DNA from: Lachnospiraceae bacterium
GTDB taxonomy: Bacteria > Bacillota > Clostridia > Lachnospirales > Lachnospiraceae
Assembly: GCA_024698075.1 (NCBI GenBank)
Contig: JAILRP010000002.1
Coordinates: 1-39,305 of the forward strand
Direction: 5' to 3'
Length of the DNA: 39,305 nucleotides
Shown: one piece after another, positions 16,092-25,311 of the stretch
How the letters are laid out: every line of letters begins with the position of its first letter
Numbering within the stretch: the stretch's first letter is position 1
The notes under the pieces: model-generated
What the model saw: only the letters and a program-made list of their open reading frames with translations
Told to the model about the DNA's origin: nothing
Database searches by the model: none
Made by a program: the position numbers and the translations under genes

Positions 16092-17846
16092 ATGCGTAAA
16101 TTCAGTTTTATCGGGATAATTGCGAAGATAACCGCATTCATACTGATATTTTCGGCACTGCCCGTAAACGTTCATGCCGTTGACACGCTCCCCTCGGAAG
16201 AATTCGAGGCACAGTGGGAGGGGCGGAAATCACTCCCGGTCGACTCCAACTCCATATCCGGATGGCCCAAAGGCCCCGTTAACGGCACGGAGTCTGCGGT
16301 GCTGATGGAAGCCGATACGGGGGCCGTGCTTTACGGCAAGAACATCGATGAGAGGCTCTATCCCGCCAGCACCACAAAAATGATGACGGCGCTTCTCGTA
16401 GTGGAACACTGCCAGATGGATGAGACGGTCACCTTTTCTGATGAGGCCATAGACAATACCGAGAGAGGTTCATCGCGGATCGGGATAATGAAGGGTGAGC
16501 AGCTGACGGTAGAACAGTGCCTGTACGGCCTTCTGCTCGGGTCCGCCAATGAGGTTGCCTACGGACTGGCTGAACATGTCGGAGGAGATCTTGAGACTTT
16601 TGTCGGGATGATGAACGACAGGGCGGCCGAACTGGGGTGCATAAACACCCACTTTGTCAATGCGAGCGGCCTTCCGGATCCGGAGCACTATGTCAGCGCA
16701 TATGACCTTGCAACGATCGCAAGGGAATTCTTCTCGAACGATACTCTTTCGATGATAGCGGGGACCGCCAAGTATGTGATACCGCCAACGAACAAGACGG
16801 ACGAAGAGAGGCCGCTTGAGAACCATCATAAGATGATCGGAGGCAAGAAATACGCTTATGACGGGATCATAGGCGGAAAGACGGGATTTACCGCAGATGC
16901 CCGCCAGACGCTCGTGACATGCGCCCAGCATGACGGGATGAAGCTCATATGCGTAGTCATGAAAGACGAGAGCCCTTATCAGTTTACCGATACAAAAGAG
17001 CTGTTTGACTACGGATTTTCAGGCTTTCAGAAGCTGAACGTGGCTGACAATGAGACCCGGTACAATATAAAGTCCGCAAGCTTCTTCCACACCAAGATAG
17101 ACATACTCGGAAGCTCAAGGGATATCCTCTCACTTAACAGGAACGGATGCATCGTGATCCCGAAGGGAGTGGATTTTGAAGAAGCGGAGGTTAAGGTCGA
17201 TTATGACCCCGGGAAAGAAGGAGCGGTAGCAAGGCTTGATTATTACATCGGCAGCAACAGGGTCGGCGGGACCACGCTCGACTATGCGTCAAACGAAAGA
17301 CCGCTTTTTGAGTTCGCGAACATAATAACGGACGGCACCGAAGATCAGCCTCAGAAATACAGGCCCGACCATAAGACCGTGTTCGTGACGGTATCGGATG
17401 TTGTAAAGAAGCTGTTCCTTATAGTCGGTTCGCTTTTCCTTATCATCCTTTCCGCCAATCTCATCCTGCGCTTTATAAAAAGCGCCCAGAGGGCAAAGAT
17501 GAGCAAGAGGAAAAGATATAAGAAGCGCAGCGAGAATAAGAGATACAACTATAAAAAGCGAAGCGAGAACAAGAGGCGCAGAAATCTCGGAGAGCAGCTG
17601 AGCCCGAGAGACATGTATACGAAACCGATATACAAAGAGCTTCAGAAAAGAAGTGCGGGCGCATCTGCGCCCGTATATGAAGATAAGGAAGAAGAGTACT
17701 TCGAGCCGTATGAAGAAGACTACGAACCGTACGACGAAGAGGACGAGCCATACGATGAGGAACAGATGGTCCGGGATTTTCCGGAGATGGAAGGTTACGG
17801 GATAGAACTGCTTCCCCTCGACCACCCGGACAGATGGAGAAGATGA
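16092..17846 (+). CDS. D-alanyl-D-alanine carboxypeptidase with charged cytoplasmic tail
   Basis: A 584-residue low-molecular-weight penicillin-binding protein (DacF/DacA type, peptidase S11). It has a signal peptide (about 1-29) and the active-site triad S93-T-T-K96, S151-A-N153 and K263-T-G265. A C-terminal beta domain and a membrane helix near 438-460 follow. It should trim the terminal D-Ala from peptidoglycan stem peptides outside the cell. Typical members are 380-450 residues. Here about 120 extra residues follow the helix: a strongly basic part with two copies of Y-K-K-R-S-E-N-K-R, then an acidic part rich in Glu and Tyr. With the domain outside, this tail should lie in the cytoplasm, where its role is unknown. 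No ribosome-binding site precedes the ATG. The pepT gene follows after one base. Confidence 0.88.
   Translation: MRKFSFIGIIAKITAFILIFSALPVNVHAVDTLPSEEFEAQWEGRKSLPVDSNSISGWPKGPVNGTESAVLMEADTGAVLYGKNIDERLYPASTTKMMTALLVVEHCQMDETVTFSDEAIDNTERGSSRIGIMKGEQLTVEQCLYGLLLGSANEVAYGLAEHVGGDLETFVGMMNDRAAELGCINTHFVNASGLPDPEHYVSAYDLATIAREFFSNDTLSMIAGTAKYVIPPTNKTDEERPLENHHKMIGGKKYAYDGIIGGKTGFTADARQTLVTCAQHDGMKLICVVMKDESPYQFTDTKELFDYGFSGFQKLNVADNETRYNIKSASFFHTKIDILGSSRDILSLNRNGCIVIPKGVDFEEAEVKVDYDPGKEGAVARLDYYIGSNRVGGTTLDYASNERPLFEFANIITDGTEDQPQKYRPDHKTVFVTVSDVVKKLFLIVGSLFLIILSANLILRFIKSAQRAKMSKRKRYKKRSENKRYNYKKRSENKRRRNLGEQLSPRDMYTKPIYKELQKRSAGASAPVYEDKEEEYFEPYEEDYEPYDEEDEPYDEEQMVRDFPEMEGYGIELLPLDHPDRWRR
17517..17576 (+). 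repeat. Internal 27-base duplication in the carboxypeptidase tail
   Basis: Two near-identical 27-base units at 17517-17543 and 17550-17576 encode Y-K-K-R-S-E-N-K-R twice, separated by Tyr-Asn codons. The differences are synonymous third-position changes, so the peptide appears to be conserved by selection. Confidence 0.7.
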
Positions 17847-17847
17847 T

Positions 17848-19065
17848 ATGAGGGCATACGAAAGGTTTCTTGAATATGTAAAGATCAATACACAGTCTGA
17901 TGAAGAAAGCGGAACCTCCCCGAGCTTCGACGGGGAATTCGTCCTTGCCGAAAAGCTGAAGGCGGAACTTTGTGAGATGGGCATCAAAGCGGAGGTTGAC
18001 GAAAACTGCTATCTCTTTGCAAGGATCGAAGCGACGGAGGGCTGTGAAAAGGCCCCTGTGATCGGATTCATATCACATATGGATACGGCCCCGGACTGCT
18101 CGGGAGAAGGGGTAAAACCGTTAGTCCGTGAAAATTATGACGGCGGGGACGTTTCCTATCCGGGAGGCAGGATCATGAAGGCGGCTGATTTTCCGTTTCT
18201 GGAAAAACTTGCGGGCGAGACGCTCATCACGAGTGACGGAACAACGCTGCTCGGCGCGGACGACAAAGCAGGGGTCGCAGAGATAATGACCGCCATAAAA
18301 AGGCTTCTGACCGAGGGGCTTCCCCACGGACCGATAGCAGTCGCTTTTACCCCGGATGAAGAGATCGGAAAAGGAACGGACCGGTTCGATGTGGAAAAGT
18401 TCGGTGCACGCTATGCGTATACCGTTGACGGCGGAGACGTGTGCGAGATCGAATACGAGAACTTCAATGCTGCCGGCGCGGCCATAAAGATAAAAGGGAT
18501 ACCGGTCCATCCAGGAAGCGCAAAGGGAGTCATGGTAAATGCATTAAATGTCGCATGCGAGCTCCACGGCCTGCTCCCGGAAGAAAAGAGGCCAGAAAAC
18601 ACGGAGGGGCGAGAGGGATTTTTCCACCTGATGCATGTTTCGGGAAGCGTCGGGGCTGCCGAGATGCGTTATATAATAAGAGACCATGACAGGACCGTCT
18701 TTGAGGGCATGAAGGAGCAGATGGAAGCGGCGGTGAAGCAGATAAACGACAGATACGGAGAAGGCACTGCCACTCTTCGTATGTCAGACAGCTACTACAA
18801 CATGATCGAAAAGATAAAGCCGCACATGCACCTTGTTGAAACCGCAAAAGCCGCCATATCCGCTCAGGGCCTTACGCCCGTGGAAGTTCCGATAAGGGGC
18901 GGCACGGACGGCGCGAGGCTGTCATATATGGGACTGCCGTGTCCGAATCTCGGAACGGGCGGGTTCAATTTTCACGGGCCGTACGAGTGCATAACGGCGG
19001 AGCGCATGGACAGGGCGGTGGGCGTTATCCTGGCCATAATAGATGCATACGGACGCCGCAGGTAA
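17848..19065 (+). CDS. pepT: Peptidase T (tripeptide aminopeptidase)
   Basis: This 405-residue M20-family metallopeptidase should remove the N-terminal residue from tripeptides in the cytoplasm. The metal-site motifs are clear: S-H-M-D-T-A-P, G-A-D-D-K-A-G, P-D-E-E-I-G-K-G and a C-terminal histidine in F-N-F-H-G-P-Y-E. The segment Y-T-V-D-G-G, G-E/D-V and N-F-N-A-A is characteristic of PepT rather than other M20 enzymes, and the length is the usual one. The ATG is one base after the carboxypeptidase stop, with GGAGAAG overlapping the end of that gene, so the two are cotranscribed. Its place between cell-wall and glycan genes may be incidental. Confidence 0.95.
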   Translation: MRAYERFLEYVKINTQSDEESGTSPSFDGEFVLAEKLKAELCEMGIKAEVDENCYLFARIEATEGCEKAPVIGFISHMDTAPDCSGEGVKPLVRENYDGGDVSYPGGRIMKAADFPFLEKLAGETLITSDGTTLLGADDKAGVAEIMTAIKRLLTEGLPHGPIAVAFTPDEEIGKGTDRFDVEKFGARYAYTVDGGDVCEIEYENFNAAGAAIKIKGIPVHPGSAKGVMVNALNVACELHGLLPEEKRPENTEGREGFFHLMHVSGSVGAAEMRYIIRDHDRTVFEGMKEQMEAAVKQINDRYGEGTATLRMSDSYYNMIEKIKPHMHLVETAKAAISAQGLTPVEVPIRGGTDGARLSYMGLPCPNLGTGGFNFHGPYECITAERMDRAVGVILAIIDAYGRRR

Positions 19066-19069
19066 AATA

Positions 19070-19078
19070 TGGTATAAT
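19070..19078 (+). promoter_or_regulatory. Extended -10 promoter for the UGM-like gene
   Basis: TGG-TATAAT matches the extended -10 consensus perfectly. No -35 is visible. Eight bases lie between it and the ATG at 19087, without a ribosome-binding site, so this is a likely leaderless start. Confidence 0.55.
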
Positions 19079-19086
19079 ACATATTT

Positions 19087-20286
19087 ATGAAATATCTGAT
19101 ACTGGGAGCCGGACCTTCCGGACTCACATTTGCAAATACACTGCTGGCCGCAGGAGAAAAGGATTTTCTGGTCCTTGAAAAGGAATCGTGTGCAGGCGGC
19201 CTGTGCCGGAGCACGGACGTTGACGGCAGCCCGTTTGACATTGGAGGAGGACATTTCCTCGATGTCAGGGATCCGTCGGTCACCGATTATATGTTCAGCT
19301 TCCTTCCGGAGGATGAATGGGACAGGTATGAGCGGGATTCGAGGATAGACCTTTACGGAGATATCATAGGAAGCCCGATAGAAGCCAACATTTGGCAGCT
19401 TCCAAAAGAAAAGCAGGACCGTTATCTTGATGCCATTGCATCTGCCGGATGCAACAGCGGGCAGGATAAGCCGGAAAAGTTCACCGAATGGATAGTGTGG
19501 AAGCTCGGTGAGGCCATTGCCGAGGATTACATGCTTCCTTACAACCGGAAGATGTTCGGGAAGGATCTTGACAGCCTGGGAACCTATTGGCTCGAGAAGC
19601 TTCCGAACGTTTCATATGAAGAGACAAAAAGATCCTGCCGGGAACATAAGGCATACGGAACGCAGCCGGGACATGCACTGTTCTTCTATCCGCGCAGATA
19701 CGGCTACGGAGAGGCTTTCTTACGGATGGCGGATGCGCTTGGCAGCAGGATCAGATACAGCGAAGAAGCGGTAAGCATCGATTTTGAAAACCGTACCGTA
19801 AATGATACATACAGGGCAGACAGGATAATAGTCACCGTTCCGTGGACATCTTTTTCGGAACATAAGGGACTTCCCCCTGAACTGGAGTCAGGCCTCGGAG
19901 ACCTTCGTTACAGTTCCGTGGTGACACAGTACAGGGAAGAAATGCTCGATACGAAGGCACATTGGATTTATTATCCGGATCCTGCCAGGCCGTATCACAG
20001 GATACTTGTACGGCACAATTTCTGCCCGGGATCGAAAGGATACTGGACGGAAACAAACCTTTCCCGTTTTAAGGCGGAGGAAGGAAGCATTCATTTTGTG
20101 AACGAATACGCATATCCTTTGAATACCATAGGAAAGCCGGAGTTTATGAACCGCTTCTTAGGCTTTGCTTCTTCAAAGGGGATATATGGCTGCGGGCGCT
20201 GGGGAGAATGGCAGCATTTCAATTCGGACGTTGTCATGAGGCGCGCCATGGACCTTGCCGGAAGGCTTTTGAACGATTCCCCCTAA
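19087..20286 (+). CDS. UDP-galactopyranose mutase-like flavoenzyme
   Basis: This 399-residue FAD enzyme starts with the dinucleotide-binding motif G-A-G-P-S-G-L and a ribose-binding acidic residue in L-E-K-E. Several segments are close to eukaryotic-type UDP-galactopyranose mutases: F-D-I-G-G-G-H-F, L-P-K-E in the middle, F-T-E-W-I-V-W-K-L-G with I-A-E-D-Y-M-L-P-Y-N, and near the end G-R-W-G-E-W. These match the known pattern T-F-D-E-W-I-V ... R-P-Y-N ... G-R-F-G-S-W. It would convert a UDP-sugar from pyranose to furanose form. The AftB-like transferase gene 31 bases downstream fits, since that family transfers furanoses. Annotation as a protoporphyrinogen oxidase or generic amine oxidase is possible but fits less well. 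The exact sugar is unknown. Confidence 0.7.
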   Translation: MKYLILGAGPSGLTFANTLLAAGEKDFLVLEKESCAGGLCRSTDVDGSPFDIGGGHFLDVRDPSVTDYMFSFLPEDEWDRYERDSRIDLYGDIIGSPIEANIWQLPKEKQDRYLDAIASAGCNSGQDKPEKFTEWIVWKLGEAIAEDYMLPYNRKMFGKDLDSLGTYWLEKLPNVSYEETKRSCREHKAYGTQPGHALFFYPRRYGYGEAFLRMADALGSRIRYSEEAVSIDFENRTVNDTYRADRIIVTVPWTSFSEHKGLPPELESGLGDLRYSSVVTQYREEMLDTKAHWIYYPDPARPYHRILVRHNFCPGSKGYWTETNLSRFKAEEGSIHFVNEYAYPLNTIGKPEFMNRFLGFASSKGIYGCGRWGEWQHFNSDVVMRRAMDLAGRLLNDSP

Positions 20287-20317
20287 AAGGGTCCGTATTG
20301 TTTTTTGTGGTGGATAG

Positions 20318-21985
20318 ATGATAAAAATACTTGACAGCTTAAATGAAGAGTTATATCGCTATAAGGTTTATGCACTTCTGATCTTCATCGGAATGATCAC
20401 ACTTCTTGCATGGCAGAGTGATGACAGTTATCACGCCTATATCATGGCGAAAAATCTCGTAGACGGAAACGGTTTTGTCTATAACATCGGACAGAGGGCT
20501 ACCGCGTCTTCATGCCCTCTCTTTACCCTCGTTGTGGCAGCGGGCTATTTTGTCATACGCGACATGTTCTTTGTCTCACTCCTCATCAACATAATCTTTT
20601 CATCGATCGCGTTCAAGATGCTCATATGGGATTACTGCCGGACAAAAAGGCAGATAATATTCTGCCTGGCCGTACTGCTAGGTTCCGTAAGTTTTATGAG
20701 CTATACGACTTCGGGCCTTGAGAACAGCATGCTCTTTTTCCTCGGGGCATGCTTCATGAAGATATACTTCGGCCATGAGAGATATGACCGGAAAACGCTG
20801 CTCATCATGGCACTTCTGGTGTCGCTCATCGCAATGACCAGGATGGATGCCGTCCTGATATTTGCGCCTATGGCGGTATATGCATATATCTCAAAACGTG
20901 ACGGCTTCTCATTTGCAAGATCGGTGGGACCGGGGATCCTGGGTCTTCTGCCGTTCATCCTCTGGGAACTGTTCGCAACGTTCTACTACGGATTTCCGTT
21001 CCCAAATACCGCATATGCAAAGCTCGGGACTGATTTTGCGCTCCGCGAGTATGTCGTTAGGGGGATCAGGTATTACCTGAATGCGGCTGTCTGCGATCCG
21101 ATCATACTGATCGTGCCCGTATTTGCGGTCATAGCAGCGATGTCTGTCAAAAAAGCGCAGTACATAGCCTGCATGACGGGACCCGTCATCTACGGTCTGT
21201 ATCTTCTCTATATCGGAGGAGATTTTATGATGGGAAGGCATTTTACCGTTTCGTTCTTTATCTCTGTCATCTGCTACATGGATATCAAGAACAGGGAATT
21301 CTCGGAGCTCGGAAGGGGTGCCGGGCTTCACAGGAGTTTTGTCGCGGCCGCTGTTGCCGCACTTATATTCGGAACAACTTCAAACGTCATCACGGACCAG
21401 TTCCTGTTCGGAAGGACTTTCGGCTCGCCGATCTCGGATGAGCGTGCGGGGTACTTCACATCATCGAGCCTGTTTAACAACGTAAGCTCGCTTATCAGTA
21501 CAGGTGAGCTTGGCATCAGATATACCTGGAGAGAGGATGGAGTTGACGAGCTTAGGGAAAACGGGATGGCAGGAGGGATACTTGACAGCGTTCCGGGCAT
21601 AACAAAGTATTACAACAACGACCTTTACCTTAACGACCTGTATGCATTGGGAGATCCCTATCTGGCACATCTGCCGGCCGTAAAAGAGCAGGGGTGGAGG
21701 ATAGGACATATGTGGCGCGAGGCACCCGCCGGATACAGGAACCTTGTACGGTACGGCTGGGATTCCGGTGCCATAATAAATGAGGATGCCAGACAGTACT
21801 ATGAGATCATAGACGAGATCACGAGGGGAAAACTGTTCGATGCTGACAGGATTATGAAAGTCATAAACATCAATCTTGGAAGATACGATCATCTGATCGA
21901 TAACTATAAAGCAACTCTTGATGAAAACAACAGGCAGATCATCACCGAGGAAGACTCGGACGATCATCTGGCCGGCAATGACTGA
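20318..21985 (+). CDS. AftB-like GT-C membrane glycosyltransferase
   Basis: A 555-residue protein with about ten membrane helices and a C-terminal soluble part of roughly 200 residues. Following the first helix is S-D-D-S-Y-H-A-Y-I-M-A-K-N-L-V, then G-N-G-F-V-Y-N-I-G-Q-R and S-C-P-L-F-T-L. This closely follows the D-D-A-Y-I ... N-L ... G ... F-N-P-G-E ... S-P-L pattern of actinobacterial arabinofuranosyltransferase AftB and relatives. The D-D pair is the expected catalytic centre, using a polyprenyl-phosphate sugar on the outside of the membrane. With the UGM-like gene just upstream, transfer of a furanose (galactofuranose or arabinofuranose) is a reasonable guess. GTGGTGGA before the ATG is an acceptable binding site. 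The acceptor is unknown. Confidence 0.68.
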   Translation: MIKILDSLNEELYRYKVYALLIFIGMITLLAWQSDDSYHAYIMAKNLVDGNGFVYNIGQRATASSCPLFTLVVAAGYFVIRDMFFVSLLINIIFSSIAFKMLIWDYCRTKRQIIFCLAVLLGSVSFMSYTTSGLENSMLFFLGACFMKIYFGHERYDRKTLLIMALLVSLIAMTRMDAVLIFAPMAVYAYISKRDGFSFARSVGPGILGLLPFILWELFATFYYGFPFPNTAYAKLGTDFALREYVVRGIRYYLNAAVCDPIILIVPVFAVIAAMSVKKAQYIACMTGPVIYGLYLLYIGGDFMMGRHFTVSFFISVICYMDIKNREFSELGRGAGLHRSFVAAAVAALIFGTTSNVITDQFLFGRTFGSPISDERAGYFTSSSLFNNVSSLISTGELGIRYTWREDGVDELRENGMAGGILDSVPGITKYYNNDLYLNDLYALGDPYLAHLPAVKEQGWRIGHMWREAPAGYRNLVRYGWDSGAIINEDARQYYEIIDEITRGKLFDADRIMKVININLGRYDHLIDNYKATLDENNRQIITEEDSDDHLAGND

Positions 21986-21998
21986 AAGGAGGCATACC

Positions 21999-22853
21999 AT
22001 GTTTGGGATCGGATCGAAAAAAAGGCTGGAGCGCGAAATAGAACAGGAACAGAAGATCCAGAAGGAAAATCAGCTGAAATGGTACCACTATCTCCTGTCC
22101 GCGCTGTTCATACTCTCGGGAGCGGTATTCATCGGATATACAGGGATCGACATCACTTTCATATGCCGGTTCCTGGCAGTGGTATTTGCCGCAGCGGGCG
22201 TCATATCGATCCTTATGTACTGCTTCAAGGATGTTTCGTCCGGATACTACAGACTTGAACTCGTATATGGCGTAATGTCGGTGTTTGCCGCGGTGATCTT
22301 CCTGACAAAGCAGGATGTCATAGGGATATATTTCCCGGTCATAGCCGGATGCATACTGTTCGGCAACGGGGTCATCAAGCTTCAGCATTCGATCGATATG
22401 AAGAGGATCGACAGGAAGATGAAAAAAGTCACGGAGATGTGGCTCGTCGTCATGATCTTTGCGCTTCTTTGCATCAGTGCGGGTGCGGTCGCGGTCTATC
22501 TGACGCCGACCGATGACAGGAAGCTGTTTCTGTTCATAGGGATAGCATTTGTCGTTGCGGGCATCACGGATGTGATAACCCATATCGTGTTCAACGGAAA
22601 AGTCAGGATATTCAAGAGCGGAAACTATCTGACGGAAGAGACGGAGCCGGAGACCGAGAAGGCCGAGAAGACCGAGGATAACGAAGCTGAAACGGGATCC
22701 GCTTACACGGAAGCATTACAGGAAGAGCCGGAAGCGTATGCGGCATATACCGATCCGGAAGATGGATCTTCACAGGCGGGTGAGGAAGAGACTGCCCGGG
22801 AAGAGGGTGTGGCGACTGCAGAGGACGAAGATGCAGCTGATAGAAAGCCTTAA
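21999..22853 (+). CDS. DUF308-type membrane protein with acidic tail
   Basis: This 284-residue protein begins with a basic and Gln-rich cytoplasmic stretch, then six short membrane helices arranged as pairs (about residues 28-200). They carry the small-residue-rich pattern of the HdeD/DUF308 family. The last 80 residues are hydrophilic and very rich in Glu, Thr and Ala, with repeated E-T-E-x-A-E-K steps, and are probably disordered. Its function is unknown; HdeD relatives are linked to acid stress, but that cannot be carried over. The ATG at 21999 has AAAGGAGG upstream. A longer in-frame start at 21918 lies inside the previous gene and is not used here. The end overlaps the next gene by 23 bases. 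Confidence 0.7.
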   Translation: MFGIGSKKRLEREIEQEQKIQKENQLKWYHYLLSALFILSGAVFIGYTGIDITFICRFLAVVFAAAGVISILMYCFKDVSSGYYRLELVYGVMSVFAAVIFLTKQDVIGIYFPVIAGCILFGNGVIKLQHSIDMKRIDRKMKKVTEMWLVVMIFALLCISAGAVAVYLTPTDDRKLFLFIGIAFVVAGITDVITHIVFNGKVRIFKSGNYLTEETEPETEKAEKTEDNEAETGSAYTEALQEEPEAYAAYTDPEDGSSQAGEEETAREEGVATAEDEDAADRKP

Positions 22854-24294
22854 GGAAAACAGGGACGCGTCATATCCGTTCCACATGCCCGGCCATAAGA
22901 GAAGGCTCGCCGGGGATCCTCTTCTTGAGGATATATACGGCATCGATATAACGGAAATAGAAGGCTTCGACAATCTGCACGACGCGCACGGGATCATAAA
23001 GGATGCCGAGGAGCGGGCGAAGATCCTGTACGGAGCCGATGAGACCCATTTTCTGGTAAACGGCTCCACCGGCGGGATACTGGCCGCGATAACAGGAACG
23101 GTCACCGCAGGGGATTGCATAGTGGCAGCGAGGAACTGCCACAAGTCGGTATATGATGCGGCAATGCTGAGCGGTGCAGACCTTTATACGGTAATGCCTG
23201 AGCCTGAGCCGGCCTTTGGCATATGCGGAGGCGTTGATGCCGGGGCTGTGAGGGCGGTGCTTTCGCAGATGGATGCCGGCGGGGGCACGGGAAGAAGGGC
23301 GGTCGTCATCACAAGCCCGACGTACGAAGGGATAGTCAGCGATATTGATGCGATAGCGGACGTATGCCACAGTGAGGGGGCCGTGCTCATAGTTGATGCG
23401 GCACACGGAGCCCACTTCGGATTTAATGGCTGTTTTCCGAAAAGCCCGATAGGGGCCGCGGATGTCGTGATAACCGGGATACACAAGACAATGCCGGCGA
23501 TGACGCAGACATCGCTCATTCATATAAGCTCATCCTGCCCGTCAAGGGACAGGATCGTAAAAATGCTTTCGGTATTCACAACTTCGAGCCCTTCGTATGT
23601 CCTTATGGCATCGATCGACTCGATGACGGCGCTTATAGCTAAGAAGGGAGAGGAGCTTTTTGAGGCTTATTCAAAAAGGCTTGATGATCTTTATATAGCG
23701 GCCGGAAAGCTCAAATGCCTGAAGCTCCTTGACAAGGATATGCTGCGCTCATCTGCATCCGCAGACCGTGACAGGGGAAAGCTGGCCATAAAGGATATGA
23801 CCGGGACTTATTCCGGAGGTGAGCTCGCAGGGATCCTTACGGAAAAGTACGGGATAATGCCGGAGATGGCTGCACCGTCATATGTGCTCCTGATGACGAG
23901 CGTTGCAGATGATGATGAAGGCTTCCTGAGGCTTACGGATGCTCTTTTTGAGATAGACGGACAGCTTGCGGCAGGCGGCAGGTCCTGCACGGACAGAAGA
24001 GCGGATGACGCGGCAGGCGGCATATGGGACAGACCATCCGACCCGAACATAAGCCATTGCATAAAAGGAATGAAGGACGTACTGTTTTACGGCCGTACCG
24101 AGAAGATCCCGCTTGAGCGGGCTTTGGGAAGATGTTCAAAGGATATGGTCATGGCCTACCCGCCCGGCATTCCGGTGATCCTTCCCGGAGAGCGCATTGA
24201 ACGGACAGATGTGGAAACGATACTTGAAGCACAAAGAACCGGTATTGAGGTCATAGGACTTGAAAACGGAGAGATAACGGTAATATGGGAGTGA
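22831..24294 (+). CDS. Orn/Lys/Arg decarboxylase-family PLP enzyme (YaaO/SpeA-like)
   Basis: This 487-residue fold-type I PLP enzyme carries the family hallmark F-H-M-P-G-H-K near residue 15, G-S-T-G-G, a serine-rich K-S-V-Y-D segment, D-A-A-H-G-A-H-F, and the PLP lysine in G-I-H-K-T-M. Members decarboxylate arginine, lysine or ornithine to polyamines. In B. subtilis the relative YaaO sits in the same place, just before the nucleotide kinase, YaaR and HolB genes. I place the start at 22831, where GAGG lies six bases before the ATG; an upstream ATG at 22738 would overlap the previous gene far more. Which amino acid is used cannot be seen. Some members in this position are annotated as aminotransferase-like. 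Confidence 0.82.
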   Translation: MQLIESLKENRDASYPFHMPGHKRRLAGDPLLEDIYGIDITEIEGFDNLHDAHGIIKDAEERAKILYGADETHFLVNGSTGGILAAITGTVTAGDCIVAARNCHKSVYDAAMLSGADLYTVMPEPEPAFGICGGVDAGAVRAVLSQMDAGGGTGRRAVVITSPTYEGIVSDIDAIADVCHSEGAVLIVDAAHGAHFGFNGCFPKSPIGAADVVITGIHKTMPAMTQTSLIHISSSCPSRDRIVKMLSVFTTSSPSYVLMASIDSMTALIAKKGEELFEAYSKRLDDLYIAAGKLKCLKLLDKDMLRSSASADRDRGKLAIKDMTGTYSGGELAGILTEKYGIMPEMAAPSYVLLMTSVADDDEGFLRLTDALFEIDGQLAAGGRSCTDRRADDAAGGIWDRPSDPNISHCIKGMKDVLFYGRTEKIPLERALGRCSKDMVMAYPPGIPVILPGERIERTDVETILEAQRTGIEVIGLENGEITVIWE

Positions 24295-24881
24295 TCTTCT
24301 ACCTTATCGGCAAAAGCTGTGCCGGAAAGGACAGCATATACAATATCCTCATAAAAGATGCGGAGCTTGGCTTAAAAAGCGTGGTCAGATATACGACCAG
24401 GCCCATAAGGGACGGCGAGACCGACGGGGTCACTTACCACTTTGTAGACGAAGAGTCTTACGGAAGATTCCGCGATGAGGGAAAGATAATCGAGGAGCAG
24501 GCTTATGATACCGTTCACGGTCTGTGGAGATATTTCACGGCCGATGACGGAAGGATAACGATAGACAGCGATGACTACCTTGCGATAGGGGTGCTCGAAT
24601 CCTTTGCGGGAACAAGGGATTACTTTGGAGAAGACAGGGTTCTGCCGATATATATAGAGCTTGATGACGGCGAAAGGCTTGCGCGGGCACTCGAGCGGGA
24701 AAGGCTTCCCGAAAACGGAAGATACGCGGAAATGTGCCGGAGGTTTTTGGCCGATGCGGAGGATTTTCGCGAAGAGAGGATAAAGGAACTCGGCATAACG
24801 GATGATGCCAGATTTGTTAACGATGATCTTGAGGACTGCGCCAAGAGGATAAAATCATGGATATTAAGGTTAATCAGGTAA
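24285..24881 (+). CDS. Guanylate kinase-like nucleotide kinase
   Basis: This 198-residue P-loop kinase has G-K-S-C-A-G-K-D-S as its nucleotide loop and then [10 protein letters not shown] with G-V-T-Y-H-F-V, the guanylate kinase GMP-binding signature. The loop ends in K-D-S where standard Gmk has K-S-T, and the rest diverges, so this may be a second, specialised copy. In B. subtilis the equivalent slot before yaaR and holB holds thymidylate kinase; the TTRxxRxGE motif here argues against Tmk. The ATG overlaps the decarboxylase stop by ten bases and the gene overlaps the next by 25 bases. GMP kinase activity is likely but unproven. Confidence 0.78.
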   Translation: MGVIFYLIGKSCAGKDSIYNILIKDAELGLKSVVRYTTRPIRDGETDGVTYHFVDEESYGRFRDEGKIIEEQAYDTVHGLWRYFTADDGRITIDSDDYLAIGVLESFAGTRDYFGEDRVLPIYIELDDGERLARALERERLPENGRYAEMCRRFLADAEDFREERIKELGITDDARFVNDDLEDCAKRIKSWILRLIR

Positions 24882-25300
24882 TCCCGACAAACCAGGCCGT
24901 AGAGACAAACCAGGCAAACGTTCAGGGTGACGATGCATTCCGCTTCACCCTTATGAGCGCTATCGAGGAAGAAGGTCTTCAGGAGAGGCTCAGCCTGATG
25001 TATGAAGACATCACCATGCAGGGCAATAAGATCTCCAAGCATATGGATGTCAAAGATATGAAGCGTTACCGTACGCTGATAAAGGATTTTATGAATGAGA
25101 TAGTCAACAGGTCGCATAAATTTTCCCGTGAAAACTTCCTTGACAGGAAGGGAAGGCACAGGGTGTACGGGATAATAAGGCGGGTTGATGATGCGCTTGA
25201 TGAACTTGCGCAGGAACTTATGAAAGATGATAAGGACCACCTGTCCATACTTGCGAAGGTCGGAGAGATAAGAGGCCTCCTTCTCGACATCCTCACATAG
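24857..25300 (+). CDS. YaaR family (DUF327) protein
   Basis: A 147-residue, mostly helical soluble protein with many Asp, Lys and Met residues. The core F-x-L-M-S-A-I-E-E ... L-x-L-M-Y-E-D-I ... G[11 protein letters not shown], followed by Y-R[10 protein letters not shown], matches the DUF327/YaaR family. It lies between a nucleotide kinase and HolB, the position yaaR has in B. subtilis and many Firmicutes. The function is unknown; its constant position suggests cotranscription rather than a proven shared role. The ATG lies within the end of the kinase gene with AAGAGGA before it. Confidence 0.85.
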   Translation: MDIKVNQVIPTNQAVETNQANVQGDDAFRFTLMSAIEEEGLQERLSLMYEDITMQGNKISKHMDVKDMKRYRTLIKDFMNEIVNRSHKFSRENFLDRKGRHRVYGIIRRVDDALDELAQELMKDDKDHLSILAKVGEIRGLLLDILT

Positions 25301-25311
25301 GAAGCGGACAA

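Noticed and set aside
19087-20286. Protoporphyrinogen oxidase
   Set aside because: The FAD motif alone would allow it, but the E-W-I-V, P-Y-N and G-R-W-G-x-W segments match UDP-galactopyranose mutase, and no heme genes are near.
20281-20310. Terminator after the UGM-like gene
   Set aside because: The CCCT/AGGG stem is only four pairs and the T-run is separated from it by several bases. The next gene probably continues the transcript.
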